From assembly GCA_012274445.1 (NCBI GenBank), contig JAAROD010000093.1:1364001-1428000 (forward strand): a DNA stretch of 64,000 nt, in the 5' to 3' direction. The translations under genes and the position numbers were made by a program. Of this stretch, positions 29,858 to 40,921 are shown in pieces. The notes under the pieces are model-generated. The model had not been told where the DNA came from. It did not search any database and saw nothing but the letters and a program-made list of their open reading frames with translations. Source of the stretch: Sclerotiophoma versabilis. Lineage: Eukaryota; Ascomycota; Dothideomycetes; Pleosporales; Didymellaceae. Numbering within the stretch: position 1 is the stretch's first letter; every line of letters begins with the position of its first letter.

Positions 29858-31528
29858 TCACGCCGACGACGGCATCCCTTGTCGAAGGGCAAGCAGCGCG
29901 CGCACATCAGTTACGTATTGCAGACCCTCCAGTAAGGGAATGAGGTGCAGCAGCTCGTAGTCTGTAGGGTCGCTAATCCAGCCTTCAATAGGTATGGCAT
30001 TGTCTTAGAGATCGTCAGTGTCAATTCGAGTGATTGCGAGTGAATGTCAAGCCTACCTTCGTGGAAGATGTAGCTCATGGGACTGTTGTCCAGAATCATA
30101 ACTTTACTGAGGTCAGGCTCCACGTGAGCGAGATCCTTGATGTATGCACCGTTGCGGAAAGTGCAGTGCTGGCGGTAGTATCGGCCGGCAAAATACTTGC
30201 GCTCAACTTCCAGCCAGTCGATGACTGGATCGGCGTATTCTTGAACGGAGGCCGTGAAAATAATTAGGTTGTACCATTTTGAGATCTGGCAATTGCTGTC
30301 AATGAATGCTGGTGAGATGACAACTTCTTTAACGTACCTTCTTCAGGAACTCATCACAGAATGGTCGCTTATGAACGTAATATAGAATAGGCACCTGAGG
30401 GCCGATAATTTGCCCACCTGCGCCGACTGAGGCCTGGAGTTTTACCTCCACCATGTGGCCCGTCTGGAAGCGACCACCTTTCGCCATGCTGTGGATCAAA
30501 GTCTCGTCAAGGTCAAGGATAAGTGTCTTTTGATGCGGCCCAACAGCAGATGCTCCTTTAGCAGAGTAAGACGGCTGTCGCCGTGGTACCAGTGGGCGTG
30601 GCGGTTGCGGCGCTCGTGGGAACTTGTGCTTTGCAGCTGCGGTCATGGGCCCAGTTGGTGACTTGAGCGCATTGGCTGCCTCAGGCGACACCTGACTGTT
30701 CGACTGCGCCTTCTTTGCCGCTTTGCGCTGTCTCAGTGCGTCTTCATTGTGCAGCTTGATTCGAATGGATCGCTTCGCCGGAGCGATCTCCTCGCCAGCT
30801 GATGAGGCATTTGAGTTCGAGCGGGTGTGGCGTGATGGGAAGTCAGTGTCTTCGTCGCGCGTGCGTGGTCGTTCACCTTCAATCTCGGAATCAGATGTAA
30901 TGGCAGTGGAGGTCGAAGCTACTGAGGGGGAGCGTCGTGTCAACTTTTGTGTTTGAGACTGTGTGACACTCAGCCGCCTGCTTCCACGCTTCCCTTTTTC
31001 ATTGCTGCCAGAAACATCGGATGCGCGCATTGGCTTCGAGCTTGATTTCTTTCGTCGCGGACCTCTGACGACTCGGGACATGTGGTACAGAGGTGCGGCC
31101 AAGGAGAAGCGCCCGTCCTCTTCGTAGTAGAAGCATGCGACCAGGTACTGGCCCGTGTACACAAGTGGGCTTAGCAGCACGGCAACACCCCCAACGACAC
31201 CCTCATAAATGCGCTTGGGGAACAGCCAACGCTTGCGAGGCGCTGTCTGTTCGAATGGGCCGTTTGAGTGGTCGAGTAGCGGCGTCTTCTCGTCATGTCC
31301 GTATGCAGGCGCATTGGTGGAGGTACCAGGTCCATCTACTGTTTCCGAAGCCATGGCGCCCTCCAACTTCTCGTCGAGTGATGCTATGTTTGCGCTCGCA
31401 TTATCGGGAGACTGCGACAAGCCGGACCGAGGTTGTGCGTGGAGGACGTTGCTTTGAGAACCGCTCCGGGACCGAGCTGGGCTTGCTGGGGGTGTGCCAA
31501 TGTTTGCAAGAGCACTCAGAGAGTTCAT
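29858..31528 (-). CDS. NEM1: Nem1-type protein phosphatase (Nem1-Spo7 complex catalytic subunit)
   Basis: Three exons (31528-30338, 30285-30057, 30003-29858) with 52- and 53-nt introns give 521 aa. The start MNSLSALANIGTPPAS at 31528 is used; the frame upstream opens only with GTG. The HAD/FCP1-like catalytic motif DLDETLIHS begins at about residue 339. The domain continues with VHKRPFCDEFLKK, SKWYNLIIFTASVQEYADPV, the Arg/Lys-rich FRNGAYIKDLAHVEPDLSKV and the second motif MILDNSPMSY. N-terminal of it is a hydrophobic segment (about 105-130: GGVAVLLSPLVYTGQYLVACFYY) that anchors Nem1 in the ER/nuclear membrane. Basic, Ser-rich linkers surround it. In yeast Nem1-Spo7 dephosphorylates the lipin Pah1 and so controls triacylglycerol and nuclear membrane growth. 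It diverges from GCD7. Confidence 0.95.
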
Positions 31529-32130
31529 ACTCCGGCCTGAGCCATGCACGAATGGTATGTGTATGACCGAAGACGTTGGTGTACGACGTACAGGGAGACC
31601 GGAGTGTGGGGTAGTCGGGACGTTTGCTTGCTGGGAGGCTGGTGCTTATGTTGTGGTTGGCAGGAACGCAGCTTGCAACGCAAACAGGAGGGGCACAGAC
31701 GAAAGGGGTCCTACGGCCGATGCAGTGAACGTCACGTCAAAGAGAGGAAGACCCTGAGGGCCAGCGACAGGGCGAGGTGTTCTGAACGATGGCGGAGCTG
31801 TCCAGTGGTTCGCACGTTGCAGGGGATGACGTTCAGCGAAACTAGCGCGTTTTCGGCTCCAAAAGTTAGCATGCCGTGACAGTCATACACACTTACAGCT
31901 CCAAATCTGGCACGACGCGCAACGCCCTTGTCTCAATCGCAAAAAGCGCTCGGCCTAGCTGCACGCTTGTACACAACATCTCAAACGACGCAGACTTCGA
32001 GGGACTTTGCTCCAGAACCCACCAAGACGAGGAGGAAAGGCTGCCCCTCCACCCCACGCAACAGATAGCCGCACTCTATTGTAGTCTTCAAAATCGCTCA
32101 AGCTAGACGAGCGCACCCGAACCTCACAGG
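31529..32130. promoter_or_regulatory. Divergent upstream region, NEM1 and GCD7
   Basis: 602 bp separating two housekeeping genes. No independent gene is supported. Short overlapping plus-strand frames here have no recognisable motif. Confidence 0.4.
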
Positions 32131-33566
32131 ATGGCGCAGTCGACCGTGATACAGGCTCCCGGCCTGTCGACGTTCCTCAAATCACTCAAGACCACCCCAG
32201 TAGATCCCTCTGTGGAGCACCTCATTTCGTACAGTCACCACCGAACAATGTGCGCGCACGTCATACTAATACGTCTAGGCTACTCAAACGACGACAAATC
32301 CGAAACTCGAGACCATGCGCCATTGCGACAACCGCCCTTCTTCTGCGTGTGGTGGGCGAGTTCAAGGGAAGGGATGCCGCAAAGCTCGTCGAGCGCATCC
32401 GACAGGTTGGCAGGCGCTTGACTTCAGCGCAGCCGCGCGAGGTCGTAGTTGGCAACATCGTCAGGCGTGTACTGGGCCTGGTGCGCGAGGTCGTTGACGA
32501 GAATGCAGACGGACAGACGCCCACAGGGAGCGAGGCACCTACGCCAGTACCGCAGAAAGATTCACTACAGCGACCGACCCTTGCCTCGAGCATGTCAACC
32601 TTCAGCCCGCTCAAGCATGCCGTAGCTGAGCCTATGCACGTAGGCGTGTACGATGGGAACATGTCCAATTCTGGCGAGCTCTCACGGCGGCCGCCACTGC
32701 TCACCTCGCACACCTCTTATGCGCCAACATCCAGTGGACCGCTGGTAAACTCATTATTCGGCCTCTTTTCGCAGCCCATAGACACTCCTTCGGCGACGAG
32801 TACCCCGTCAGGCGCTCAGTCGCCAAACGGCAAGACTACCTTCACACAACAAAACCTGGAGCGTTTAGGAGAGCTGAGCAGGGGCCAGACTAGCCTTGAC
32901 TTGAAAGGCGAAGTCATGGAGGGCATAAGAGAGCTACAAGATGAGTTGGAGACATCAGATAAGCAGATTGCTGAAGTCGCGCTCGAGCACATCCACGCGA
33001 ACGAGATTATCCTTACTCACACAGCCTCAACAACAGTCCAGAAGTTCCTGATGTACGCTGCCAGGAAACGAAAGTTCACGGTCGTACATGCTGAGACATA
33101 TCCACACGACAACACAGCAACACACGGAGTTCTCCTTACAGGCAAGAAGCGCGAGTCGCACGCAGACGAAGACGACGAGGATGACAAGTGGAAGCCACTT
33201 ACCGAGGCCGGTATCCAGGTCTACGTTATTCCTGATTCCCACGTATTTGCCATCATGTCTCGTGTCAACAAGGTCATCTTGGCTACACACACGGTTCTGG
33301 CAAACGGCAGTCTTGTTGCAGCAGCTGGAGCGCACATGATTGCAAAGGCAGCGAAGGAGCATCAGACCCCTGTCGTCGTTCTTAGCGGCGTCTACAAGCT
33401 CAGTCCAGTATACCCATTCGACATAGACGAGCTTATCGAGCACGGCGATGCTGGAGCTGTTGTACCGTACGAGGATGGCGACTTTGTCGACAAGGTCGAT
33501 GTTGAGAACCCGCTGTACGACTATGTTCCGGCGGATCTTGTGGATCTCTACATCACCAATCTGTGA
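32131..33566 (+). CDS. GCD7: Translation initiation factor eIF2B subunit beta
   Basis: Two exons (32131-32228 and 32279-33566) with a 50-nt intron give 461 aa. The splice restores ...VEHLIS|LLKRRQIRNSRPCAIATTALLLRVV. eIF2B is the guanine nucleotide exchange factor for eIF2; alpha, beta and delta form its regulatory core, which senses phosphorylated eIF2. Family marks are the N-terminal helical region, then HANEIILTHTASTTVQKFLMYAARKRKFTVVHAE in several segments. PDSHVFAIMSRVNKVILATHTVLANGSLVAAAGA and the C-terminal NPLYDYVPADLVDLYITNL are strongly typical of the beta subunit. A Ser/Thr/Pro-rich insertion (about residues 105-215) and an acidic DEDDEDDKWK insert distinguish it from yeast. The insertion after the first helical region is usual in filamentous fungi (from memory). 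Confidence 0.95.
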
Positions 33567-34619
33567 GTCTGCTTATATTGATGAACCATTAACAGTGTAC
33601 TAATCAAAGTAGTGGCGGTCATGCACCATCGTATCTGTATCGTATCGTGGCAGACCACTACCGGTCGGAGGATATTTCCCTGTAGAAGTGCCTTGTGCGC
33701 TAACCTGGAACAATACAAGATGCTAACAGTATATGAACTTGATCTTCTGTTTTACGTGTCCTTTACCACGTACCACTCTATCCTTTGTCATTGGCAACAG
33801 GCAGGTACTTGTAAGAAGAGGCAGCCAGCGGAAAACAGACCAGGAAACCGCTAGTTACCCACAAGAGAAAAACATGGCCTATCAGCGCAGGGAAGTTCTT
33901 AGCATTGATGCTGTACGCGTGACCGATTGAGTGGTTGAGAGTATCTACGATGAAACTATAAAGAGGTCTGAAAGCCAGCGAGCGAGAGACAAAGTTCCCA
34001 CACCATGGTAATAGTACTAAGGGTCATGCTGCTCATCCTGGTGAAGCTTATCGGAGAGCGAAGTGATCTTCATATCATCACTTTAATTTGATATATACTT
34101 GTCATCACCTATCTTGCTTTCTACGACTACAAATTTCATCGACCTAAATTCTCCCGATATATCCAAGACGTAAAACCAGAACGAGTCCAAACTCAAAGTC
34201 CCCGGGTGAGAATACACAACTCCGGTCCATAAGCTTGGAAATCCCCAGCCAGAAGATCAAGCCCGTCGCCTAAAATACAGCGATGGTGTCCTGCCGACTA
34301 TCTCAGTCAATCCACAATTCCAAGCCGCAATGGAAAGACTTGCCCTCGCCAGTACAATGCGGTGACAAATCACATCAACTTATAGACATGTCCCGAGCAG
34401 TTGCCGAGCCCTCAAGCCCCGTTGTCCAAGTCAAAAAGAAACCACGAGCTAGATTAAATATGGTCAGGTGTACTCGATATTGATTTGGCAGGGTCAATTG
34501 TAACACCCAAAGTTCGCATCTGGCCAGCCAAAACATTTAACAGATGCACTCGATACGGTCCTCCTTACTCTAAGCGTACGGACATGCAATGCGAGAGCAA
34601 GTACGATGAAACGGCATAA
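33567..34619. other. Intergenic, A/T-richer
   Basis: About 1.05 kb after GCD7. Composition shifts toward A/T from about 34000 (CATATCATCACTTTAATTTGATATATACTTG). No coding frame with a recognisable motif. I see nothing else to annotate. Confidence 0.45.
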
Positions 34620-35160
34620 TTGAGGGTTGGTTCAGCGATTCTATTTCTCTACTCTTCCATGTTGATTGTCATACCCAACTGTATCGCTAGCTTAATTGAT
34701 TGCATCTTGCAAAAGCAGGATGAAGTTCGCGATATGTACCAGATCCTTGTTTATCCAGAGTTCTTTGAACTCAAAGCCCAACACACCCTGCGATGGAGTT
34801 CATTTCATGTCGCATGCCAGAGAGACTGGAGGACTGGTGTCCTTTTGATGTCGGATATCAAATCAGATTTGCGCAGCTCGAATTTCTACGGGAGCTTGCC
34901 TCTTCACTATGCAGCCGCCTAATGATTACCGGACGTATGCACGCTGCTCTTCGATCATCGAGAGTAAGTCGACCTAGACAAGCAGGGCTGCAATGTAGAA
35001 CAGCAGATCATCATGCAGGCATGGATGGCCATGAGGAGATTTCAGATCTACTTGCCCTCGTGTCTGCGTTCCAACATCAGCACCCGGAGATGTTGCACAA
35101 AAAAGTATCCCAACAGGCCCAGATGGCAGTCTGCAAGTGGGCGCATGCTTTAAACACTTA
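34620..35160 (+). pseudogene. Ankyrin-repeat relic
   Basis: A frame ending at 34922 encodes SSFHVACQRDWRTGVLLMS... then FYGSLPLHYAAA (34884-34919) and stops immediately with TAA. Another frame continues with an ankyrin-like tail, RTADHHAGMDGHEEISDLLA (about 35000-35060). The order of pieces matches successive ankyrin units, so this looks like an ankyrin gene broken by stops and a frame change. An intron is possible but no good splice pair was seen at the break. The signature YGSLPLHYAAA is identical to that of the relic at 11139-11685, and the underlying DNA also matches closely over about 35 bp. The two relics are probably paralogous copies. No functional product is expected. Confidence 0.5.
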
Positions 35161-35243
35161 AATTCTGACCCTCACTGAGAGCAACTCTCGTTACCATCCT
35201 CTTTTCGCTCCTTCAACACCCCACTGCCTATCTAGCAGTAAGC

Positions 35244-36574
35244 CTAACCAGGTACCTCCGGCTTAATAACACCCTGCTTGATCAAGCCGGTATAGCTCCA
35301 GTACTCCCTCTGTATTCCCTCACCATCGATAGCAGCCGTAGCGTAGGAAATGGCGGTCCAGAACGCTAAAAGCTGTCAATACCATCTAACGCAAGCTTAT
35401 GGTCTGTACTTACTTCCACCGCTCAGATACTCATTCCAAGCGTATCTCTGGGTGTTGAAGATCTCCGCGCGTCCTGCGAAGGTGTTGTTGTACATAGTCT
35501 GCAGCGATCACTTGCCCACAAAGTTGGGGAACTTGGTTTGGTTAGCGATGATTTGCGCCTGGCCACAGAATACGGAACTGACGTAATTGGCGTAGATACC
35601 AGCAGCGGCAAAGTAGTAGACGTGAGGACTGAGGACCACATTGTCGGTGGCCTTGTAATAAGGCGCCCAGGATTCTGTGACCTTGAAGCTATCTCGTATG
35701 ACCGTGGGGATACGGGAATCGACCCTCTTAATGCGATCCAGGACGCCAAAAAGGTACTCGTTGACCCAGTCAGCACCCTTGACGGTGAGACCGGCAGATT
35801 TGCCAAAGCCAACAAGGTTTTTGTCCGAGGCCTCGTTCAGAGGAGAAATTGAAAACTTGTTGAGGCTCAGATGTGAGCCCTTGACATAATCGAGGATACG
35901 ATCCACAGCGAGCCAGGAATACGCCAAGTTGGTCTGGTTGAAAACCCATGCATCGTGTCTGAAGGTCTCGCCGATGTCGAGAGAGTTCACGCCACCAGGC
36001 AAATTATGCAGGCCGATGATGACGTGCATATTGTAGCGTTTGACGGCATAGGTAGCAATGCGGTCCAGAAACTGCACTTGATTGCCAGAGTACAGTTCGG
36101 AGCCAGGCACCTTGACCCATGCTACATATTTTGTAGTGATGCGCAACGTGTTGACGCCAACGCTAGCAAGCAAGTTGATGGTGGTCAAGTTCAGGAAGCT
36201 AGCGTAACTTGCCTCGAGGACGGGTCCGCACTGTTTGCCTAGAACTGGGCAGAGAGACTTTGATCCGTCAATATTGGAGTCTTTCATTTGAAGATATTCG
36301 GATACTTTCCCACTCATCCAATACACTTCATCACCAACTTGTGACCACCAAATGGGATCGTGAGTGCGCTCTTTCTGGAGCTAGCTCCGAGGTCCACACC
36401 ACTGGACTTGTATGTCCTCCAGTCAATGAACTGGCCAACAGTGCTGTATGAGTTGGGTGGCGGCTTGTAGTCAGACGGATAACCTTTCGTGTCCCCTTCT
36501 CGACCCGGATACATCTGGGGCAGACCAAAAGTAAGGCCAACCAGAAGAGCGGCAGCAAGCATATTGCGAACCAT
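35244..36574 (-). pseudogene. GH5 exo-beta-1,3-glucanase pseudogene (catalytic nucleophile lost)
   Basis: The coding remains run from ATG 36574 (secretion signal MVRNMLAAALLVGLTFGLP) to a TAG at 35244. A 48-nt intron (35413-35366) is still recognisable. Homology to secreted GH5 glucan 1,3-beta-glucosidases is clear: GVDLG, KERTHDPIWWSQVGDEVYW, INLLASVGVNTLRI, MHVIIGLHNLPGG, FSISPLNEASD (acid/base Glu in NE), SPHVYY, then TQRYAWNEYLSGGTFWTA. There are at least two lesions. Around 36377-36388 the frame shifts by one and the expected Trp codon reads TAG. At 35513-35508 the family motif FVGEWS reads FVGK-stop-S: the catalytic nucleophile Glu is Lys and the next Trp is a stop. No natural intron can remove either site because the bounds would be 17-21 nt. 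The enzyme would be inactive. Confidence 0.8.
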
Positions 36575-39391
36575 AGCGAGGACAGAAAGAATGGCAGGAG
36601 CCCACAGATAGGGACCTCAGATAGAAGGGTACAGATGGATGGTCCATACTTAAGGACTCCACCATGTTAAATGCCGATAGCCAAGATAAACATCGCAACA
36701 CCCTTACCACTCGATACTCACTAGGGGAGATACCGACATCTCTTGATACGTCTCGCGTTCTTCGTTCTTTGGAACGCAAATTTTGGGTATTGTTGTAGTT
36801 GGTCAGTAGCAGTCATACCCTTCATGAACCCTGCCGGTTCTTGGTCATCAATAACCTGTCAACGCGGATTGAACCAAACACTATTGCTCAGTCTCTTCAC
36901 GAATACCTCATGGACATACATATGCTGTTACAAGAAGCAGAGACTGCGCGGGGTCCAAATTGCTTGCCTTTATTGTCACGGTGCACTTGCCAGTAACGCG
37001 CAGCACTGTGAGCCAGTCGGCCTTTCTATCTCATGCTATTCAATTACGACCAGTAACGCGCGAGCTGGAAAGTCAATAATCAGGCTTTTTAGACGTCTTG
37101 GTAAGGCTGGCAGCGCGTGTATTACTGTGCGGACCTGGCTAGCCTCCAACAGCTCAAGAAGGGCAAAAGTCAGGAACAACACGTTTGAAGAACATTGTAG
37201 ATGTCGAAACACCCAAGTATACGTGTCCCGCGGAGATGCGTCTAAACATACTCCAGCGATTGATGATCTCGTCCAGACTTCCTTGACCAACGGCAGGAAT
37301 GTAACCATGACATGCATGATGATGTCGCCTTTGATGCAGGCTCAACGCTTAATGTTGACTACGAACACACATCTCGTTAAAAATCTGCTGGAAGGGAAAA
37401 TCAAAAGTTGCTGAGACTAGAATGGTGGGCAGAGAATTTGAAGTAGTGCAAGCGACGTGGTACATGCAAAATGAAACACGTGAACGGGCGAAAGGAAACG
37501 ATGCAGCTGTTGGACTTAAACGTACAACTGACAGAATCAATGAAGAGGTGCAAGAACCGTGCTTGACGGCCAAAGCACTTTACATAACCTCGAGTGGTCA
37601 GCAGTACAAAGCACAGAGTGTCTGATTGTCATAGGTAGCAACCAGCAGGTCTCGTGGCCCCAAATAGTCTCATATGCTGGTGTGGACCCCGAACTTGGTG
37701 TCTTGCTTTGACAAGTGAGTGGAGGCGTTTCTGGCTGCCAAGTCCTGTCGACACTGCTAATGTTGTTCTACCACACCTGTTGATTAGGCCCCGTAGTATA
37801 CCACCATGTACGACCATTATGGTTGTATTGTAAGCAAGTAAGATACCCAAGGTAAATTGCGATGTTGTGTACACGGGCACTTCCTGGTGACTCGCTTGAG
37901 ACCGAGATCTGGCTTTGATCGACAGAGGAGCCACATGCTGGTGGCAGATCTAATCTGCGTCGAACTTCACATGGCCTCACAGTTGCGATGTGCCACAAGC
38001 CAAATGTGCGATGGAATCTGCACACTGAGGAGCGACTTAGGTGAGGTGACGTTCGCCATAGCCACAACGTGTTCGTGGTCGAGATTTCGGCCAACCCACG
38101 AGCCGAGAGGTATATGGCTGGGCATGGCAATTTGACAGATGTCTTGCGAGTGTATGCCTCGGCAGGTTTCGGGGAGGTTGAAGTGGAGTGCAAGATGACT
38201 GGCAGAACGGGCTGTCGCTGCCAGGCCCAAACCATGGTACAGGTTGAGTCCAGCGATTGAACGTCTAGAACTGTGTTCCACAACTTTATCCTTTCTCGCC
38301 GGCGAGGAGGATCCGGTCAAGTGCACTCCATGGCTGCTTTTATGCTGGCGTACAGTAATGTTGACGCGCTCTAGTCGGCAGCACAATATCCTAGCTCCAC
38401 AGTGAGGGAGTGGGCGGTCTTGAGGCGGCAGGTGAGCACATCAGAACATGCACGACGACGCAACAAAGAAATCTCTGTCTCTGCCTAGAACAACGGCAGA
38501 ATGGCCATCTGCAGCGACGATAGGCCCAACGTGCCGGGTGTGGAGATGGGTAGCTATCGGTATCGATAAGTGGATAAGCAGCGAGCGCAAACTCTGAGCG
38601 TCCCTGCCGCGCGGAAGCCTGCCGCGCCCAGTAGGAAAAGGCACAACGTGCAGCAGGCCCACAAGTAATTTCCTGCACATGTTGAGAGCATTTTTGGTGA
38701 TGCGATGAAGAGAGCCCAGAGAGCTGTGGGGGTGCGGACCAGTGGGTTCGAGTGGACAAGCGAACGAGTCGCAGTGAGACGGCCGGTCACAGTGTTGTCA
38801 CATTGACGCTCCGGTCGATGCCCTACAGGCGCTACGTCGCAAATCGGCGCACAGCAGGTTTTGGCAGTCGCTGGCCAGCAAGCAGTGGAGCGATGAGAGG
38901 ACCAATTATGCGCCTGCTAGAGCAGACTTTGAGTGCCCACGGCTCCACGCAGCCTGAGTGGCGGACCAAGCTTTCGCAGTGCGCTGCTCTGGTCTGGCAG
39001 CATCACTCACCCGCCCTCTGGAGTGACGCTGCCATTTCCACGTGTTTCGTGGTTGACGTGTGGTGACATTTGGTGCCTGTGCCTGAGGTGATTGAGGATG
39101 AGGCGCAGAGCTGTTGTTTCTGACGTGTTTCGTTGTGCGTTTCGCTCAGCTCGCAGCCATCCCCTGGCAGGGCAAGACGCAAAATCGAGCGTTCCTGACG
39201 ATCAGTGCAGCGCCGTGCCGCGATTCGTCGGTTCTCGGCCGGCAGCCTGCCCCTTGCGGAAGCGTGAGACAGGTCAGCTTGCGTGGTGCCTGAGAGCTTG
39301 ACCACATCGAGGGGCGGGCTTGAACACCTCTTGCAGCACCGTGGAAAGCAACTGGGCTCTGGTCGCAGTCCTCGCCGTCGCGCCCAAGAAT

Positions 39392-39436
39392 GGCCCAAAG
39401 GGCTCAAAGGGTTCAAAGCGCTCAAAGCGCTCAAAG
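39392..39436. repeat. 9-bp tandem repeat x5 (consensus SGCTCAAAG)
   Basis: Units read GGCCCAAAG, GGCTCAAAG, GGTTCAAAG, CGCTCAAAG and CGCTCAAAG, followed by a partial GGCACAA. It is a short minisatellite in non-coding sequence. Confidence 0.9.
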
Positions 39437-39817
39437 GGCACAATTTGAGATGTGCCCCAGGTCCTTTCACATGTGCCATCTACTGGGGGTAAAGCAGCGT
39501 GGGTGCGCAGGCAGTCTCGAGCGCGACGGTGGATGACGGCGCCAGGCTGCTGTCGAGTCTGACCAACGCAGCGCCGTTCCCTCAAAGGCAGCCGGGCCGA
39601 AGGCGTGGACGTGCAGCGCGGCCACGTTGGACGGGGCGCCTGTGCTGCTGCTAGGCGACAAGGATGCAAACGGGCGTGAAAGCGAGCGGAGGATGCGAGC
39701 GCGGCGCTGTGCGTTGCCAGGGGTCGGAGGCGCTAGGCACGCAGCCCACAAGTTACTCTGCGCTGCGCTGCGTAGCTCTTCTCTTTCTCCACCACCACCC
39801 AACACTCTCACTCACTC

Positions 39818-39825
39818 TTTATAAC
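39818..39825 (+). promoter_or_regulatory. TATA element of the secreted barrel gene
   Basis: TTTATAAC about 240 bp before the ATG, followed by a long C/T-rich leader with CTCTCTCTCT near 39995. This fits a strongly expressed fungal gene with a 5' UTR of about 200 nt (inference). Confidence 0.45.
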
Positions 39826-40060
39826 CCGCCGCTCCTCCTGCCCTGTTCACTCTCTACAGGCTTGAGGTCTAGCACTTACTCACTTTCATTTTCCCACACA
39901 TTCCTTCACGGAGATCCAGCATCTCCATCAGTCTTTACGACACAAACACCGCCAGTCTCTACACGCTGAACTGCTAGCCGGTTCACCAACAGACTCTCTC
40001 TCTACCAACATCTGCTATCCAGCCAAACAAGCTTAACCAGCAAATTCTACTACCGACAAC

Positions 40061-40921
40061 ATGAAGTCCTCTCAGGTTCTCGCTTCCGTCCTTTTCGGCT
40101 CCATCGCCGCTGCATTCCCCTTCAAGCGCGACCTCATCACCAAGACCGAGGTCGAGGTCGAGACAGTCGTTGTCTACACCACCGTCTGGGAAGACGACCT
40201 CCCCGTAGCTGAGGCCACCACCACCGCTGGAGGCTACTTCTACGAGCAGCCCACCACGGTCGAGACCACCCCTGCTGCTACCTCCACTCCCGCCTACACT
40301 CCCTCTCCTGTCCAGGAGCCCTCAAGCGTCTACACTCCTCCTGTTCAGACCTCCGCCGCGCCTTCCTCCACTGCGGTCGTTGTCTCCTCTGCTGCGCCTG
40401 CTCCTAAGCCTATTGAGACCTCGTCCGCACCTGCCCCGGCTGCGCCAACCACTACCGAGGCTGCCTACACTCCCGCCCCTGCCCCAGCTGCGCCAACCAC
40501 CACTGAGGCTGCCTACACTCCTGCTCCTGTCTCCTCTGCTGCCCCAGCTGCTGCTGATTCCGGCGCCACTGGCTCCACAAGCACTGGCGAGTCCTTCACT
40601 GGCGTCGACCTGACCATCAACCCCCTCACCGGTGCTCTCGGCGCTTGCGGTGAGCCCATGCACGCCACTGACATGTACGTTGCTATCGCCCAGTCTGCAT
40701 GGGGAGCCTCGACCTACGACACAATGACCGGCAAGGCCACCAACAAGTGGTGCGGACAGAAGATCAGGATTGAGTACAACGGCAAGTCCGTCGATGCTAA
40801 GGTCATGGACATGTGCCCTGGTTGCGCCGGCCACGACATTGACCTCTCTGACGCTGCTTGGGCTGCCATTGGCATGACTGAGTGGACTCGCGTCAAGGGT
40901 AGCTGGTCCATGATTAACTAA
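40061..40921 (+). CDS. Secreted double-psi beta-barrel (expansin/RlpA-like) protein with Pro/Thr/Ala-rich linker
   Basis: Intronless, 286 aa, ATG at 40061. The signal peptide is MKSSQVLASVLFGSIAAAFP, followed by a KR site (FKRDL) suitable for Kex2. Residues about 50-180 are a low-complexity Pro/Thr/Ser/Ala linker, likely O-glycosylated. It holds two copies of the unit PAPAAPTTTEAAYTPA. The C-terminal about 105 residues form a double-psi beta barrel: YVAIAQSAWGASTY, WCGQKIRIEYNGKSVDAKV, then VMDMCPGCAGHDIDLSDAAW. This is the barwin/expansin-like fold with conserved Cys and an HDIDLS aspartate motif. Such proteins bind cell-wall polysaccharides, and catalysis is usually not shown. The codon use and strong upstream region suggest high expression. 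It stands alone in a gene-poor stretch. Confidence 0.9.
   Translation: MKSSQVLASVLFGSIAAAFPFKRDLITKTEVEVETVVVYTTVWEDDLPVAEATTTAGGYFYEQPTTVETTPAATSTPAYTPSPVQEPSSVYTPPVQTSAAPSSTAVVVSSAAPAPKPIETSSAPAPAAPTTTEAAYTPAPAPAAPTTTEAAYTPAPVSSAAPAAADSGATGSTSTGESFTGVDLTINPLTGALGACGEPMHATDMYVAIAQSAWGASTYDTMTGKATNKWCGQKIRIEYNGKSVDAKVMDMCPGCAGHDIDLSDAAWAAIGMTEWTRVKGSWSMIN

Larger units (their letters stand above)
36575..40060. other. 3.5-kb gene-poor tract
   Basis: Between the glucanase relic and the secreted barrel gene. The longest frame (36743-37414, plus) has no motif, a non-ATG start and biased Cys/Ser/Thr content, and is probably chance. Two overlapping minus-strand frames at 37768-38386 conflict with each other and match nothing I know. 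The right end (39780-40060) is C/T-rich upstream sequence of the next gene. Confidence 0.45.

Noticed and set aside
36743..37414. 223-codon plus-strand frame in the gene-poor tract
   Set aside because: Starts with a non-ATG codon, has a Cys/Ser/Thr/Arg composition like random sequence and no domain. No splice pattern extends it.
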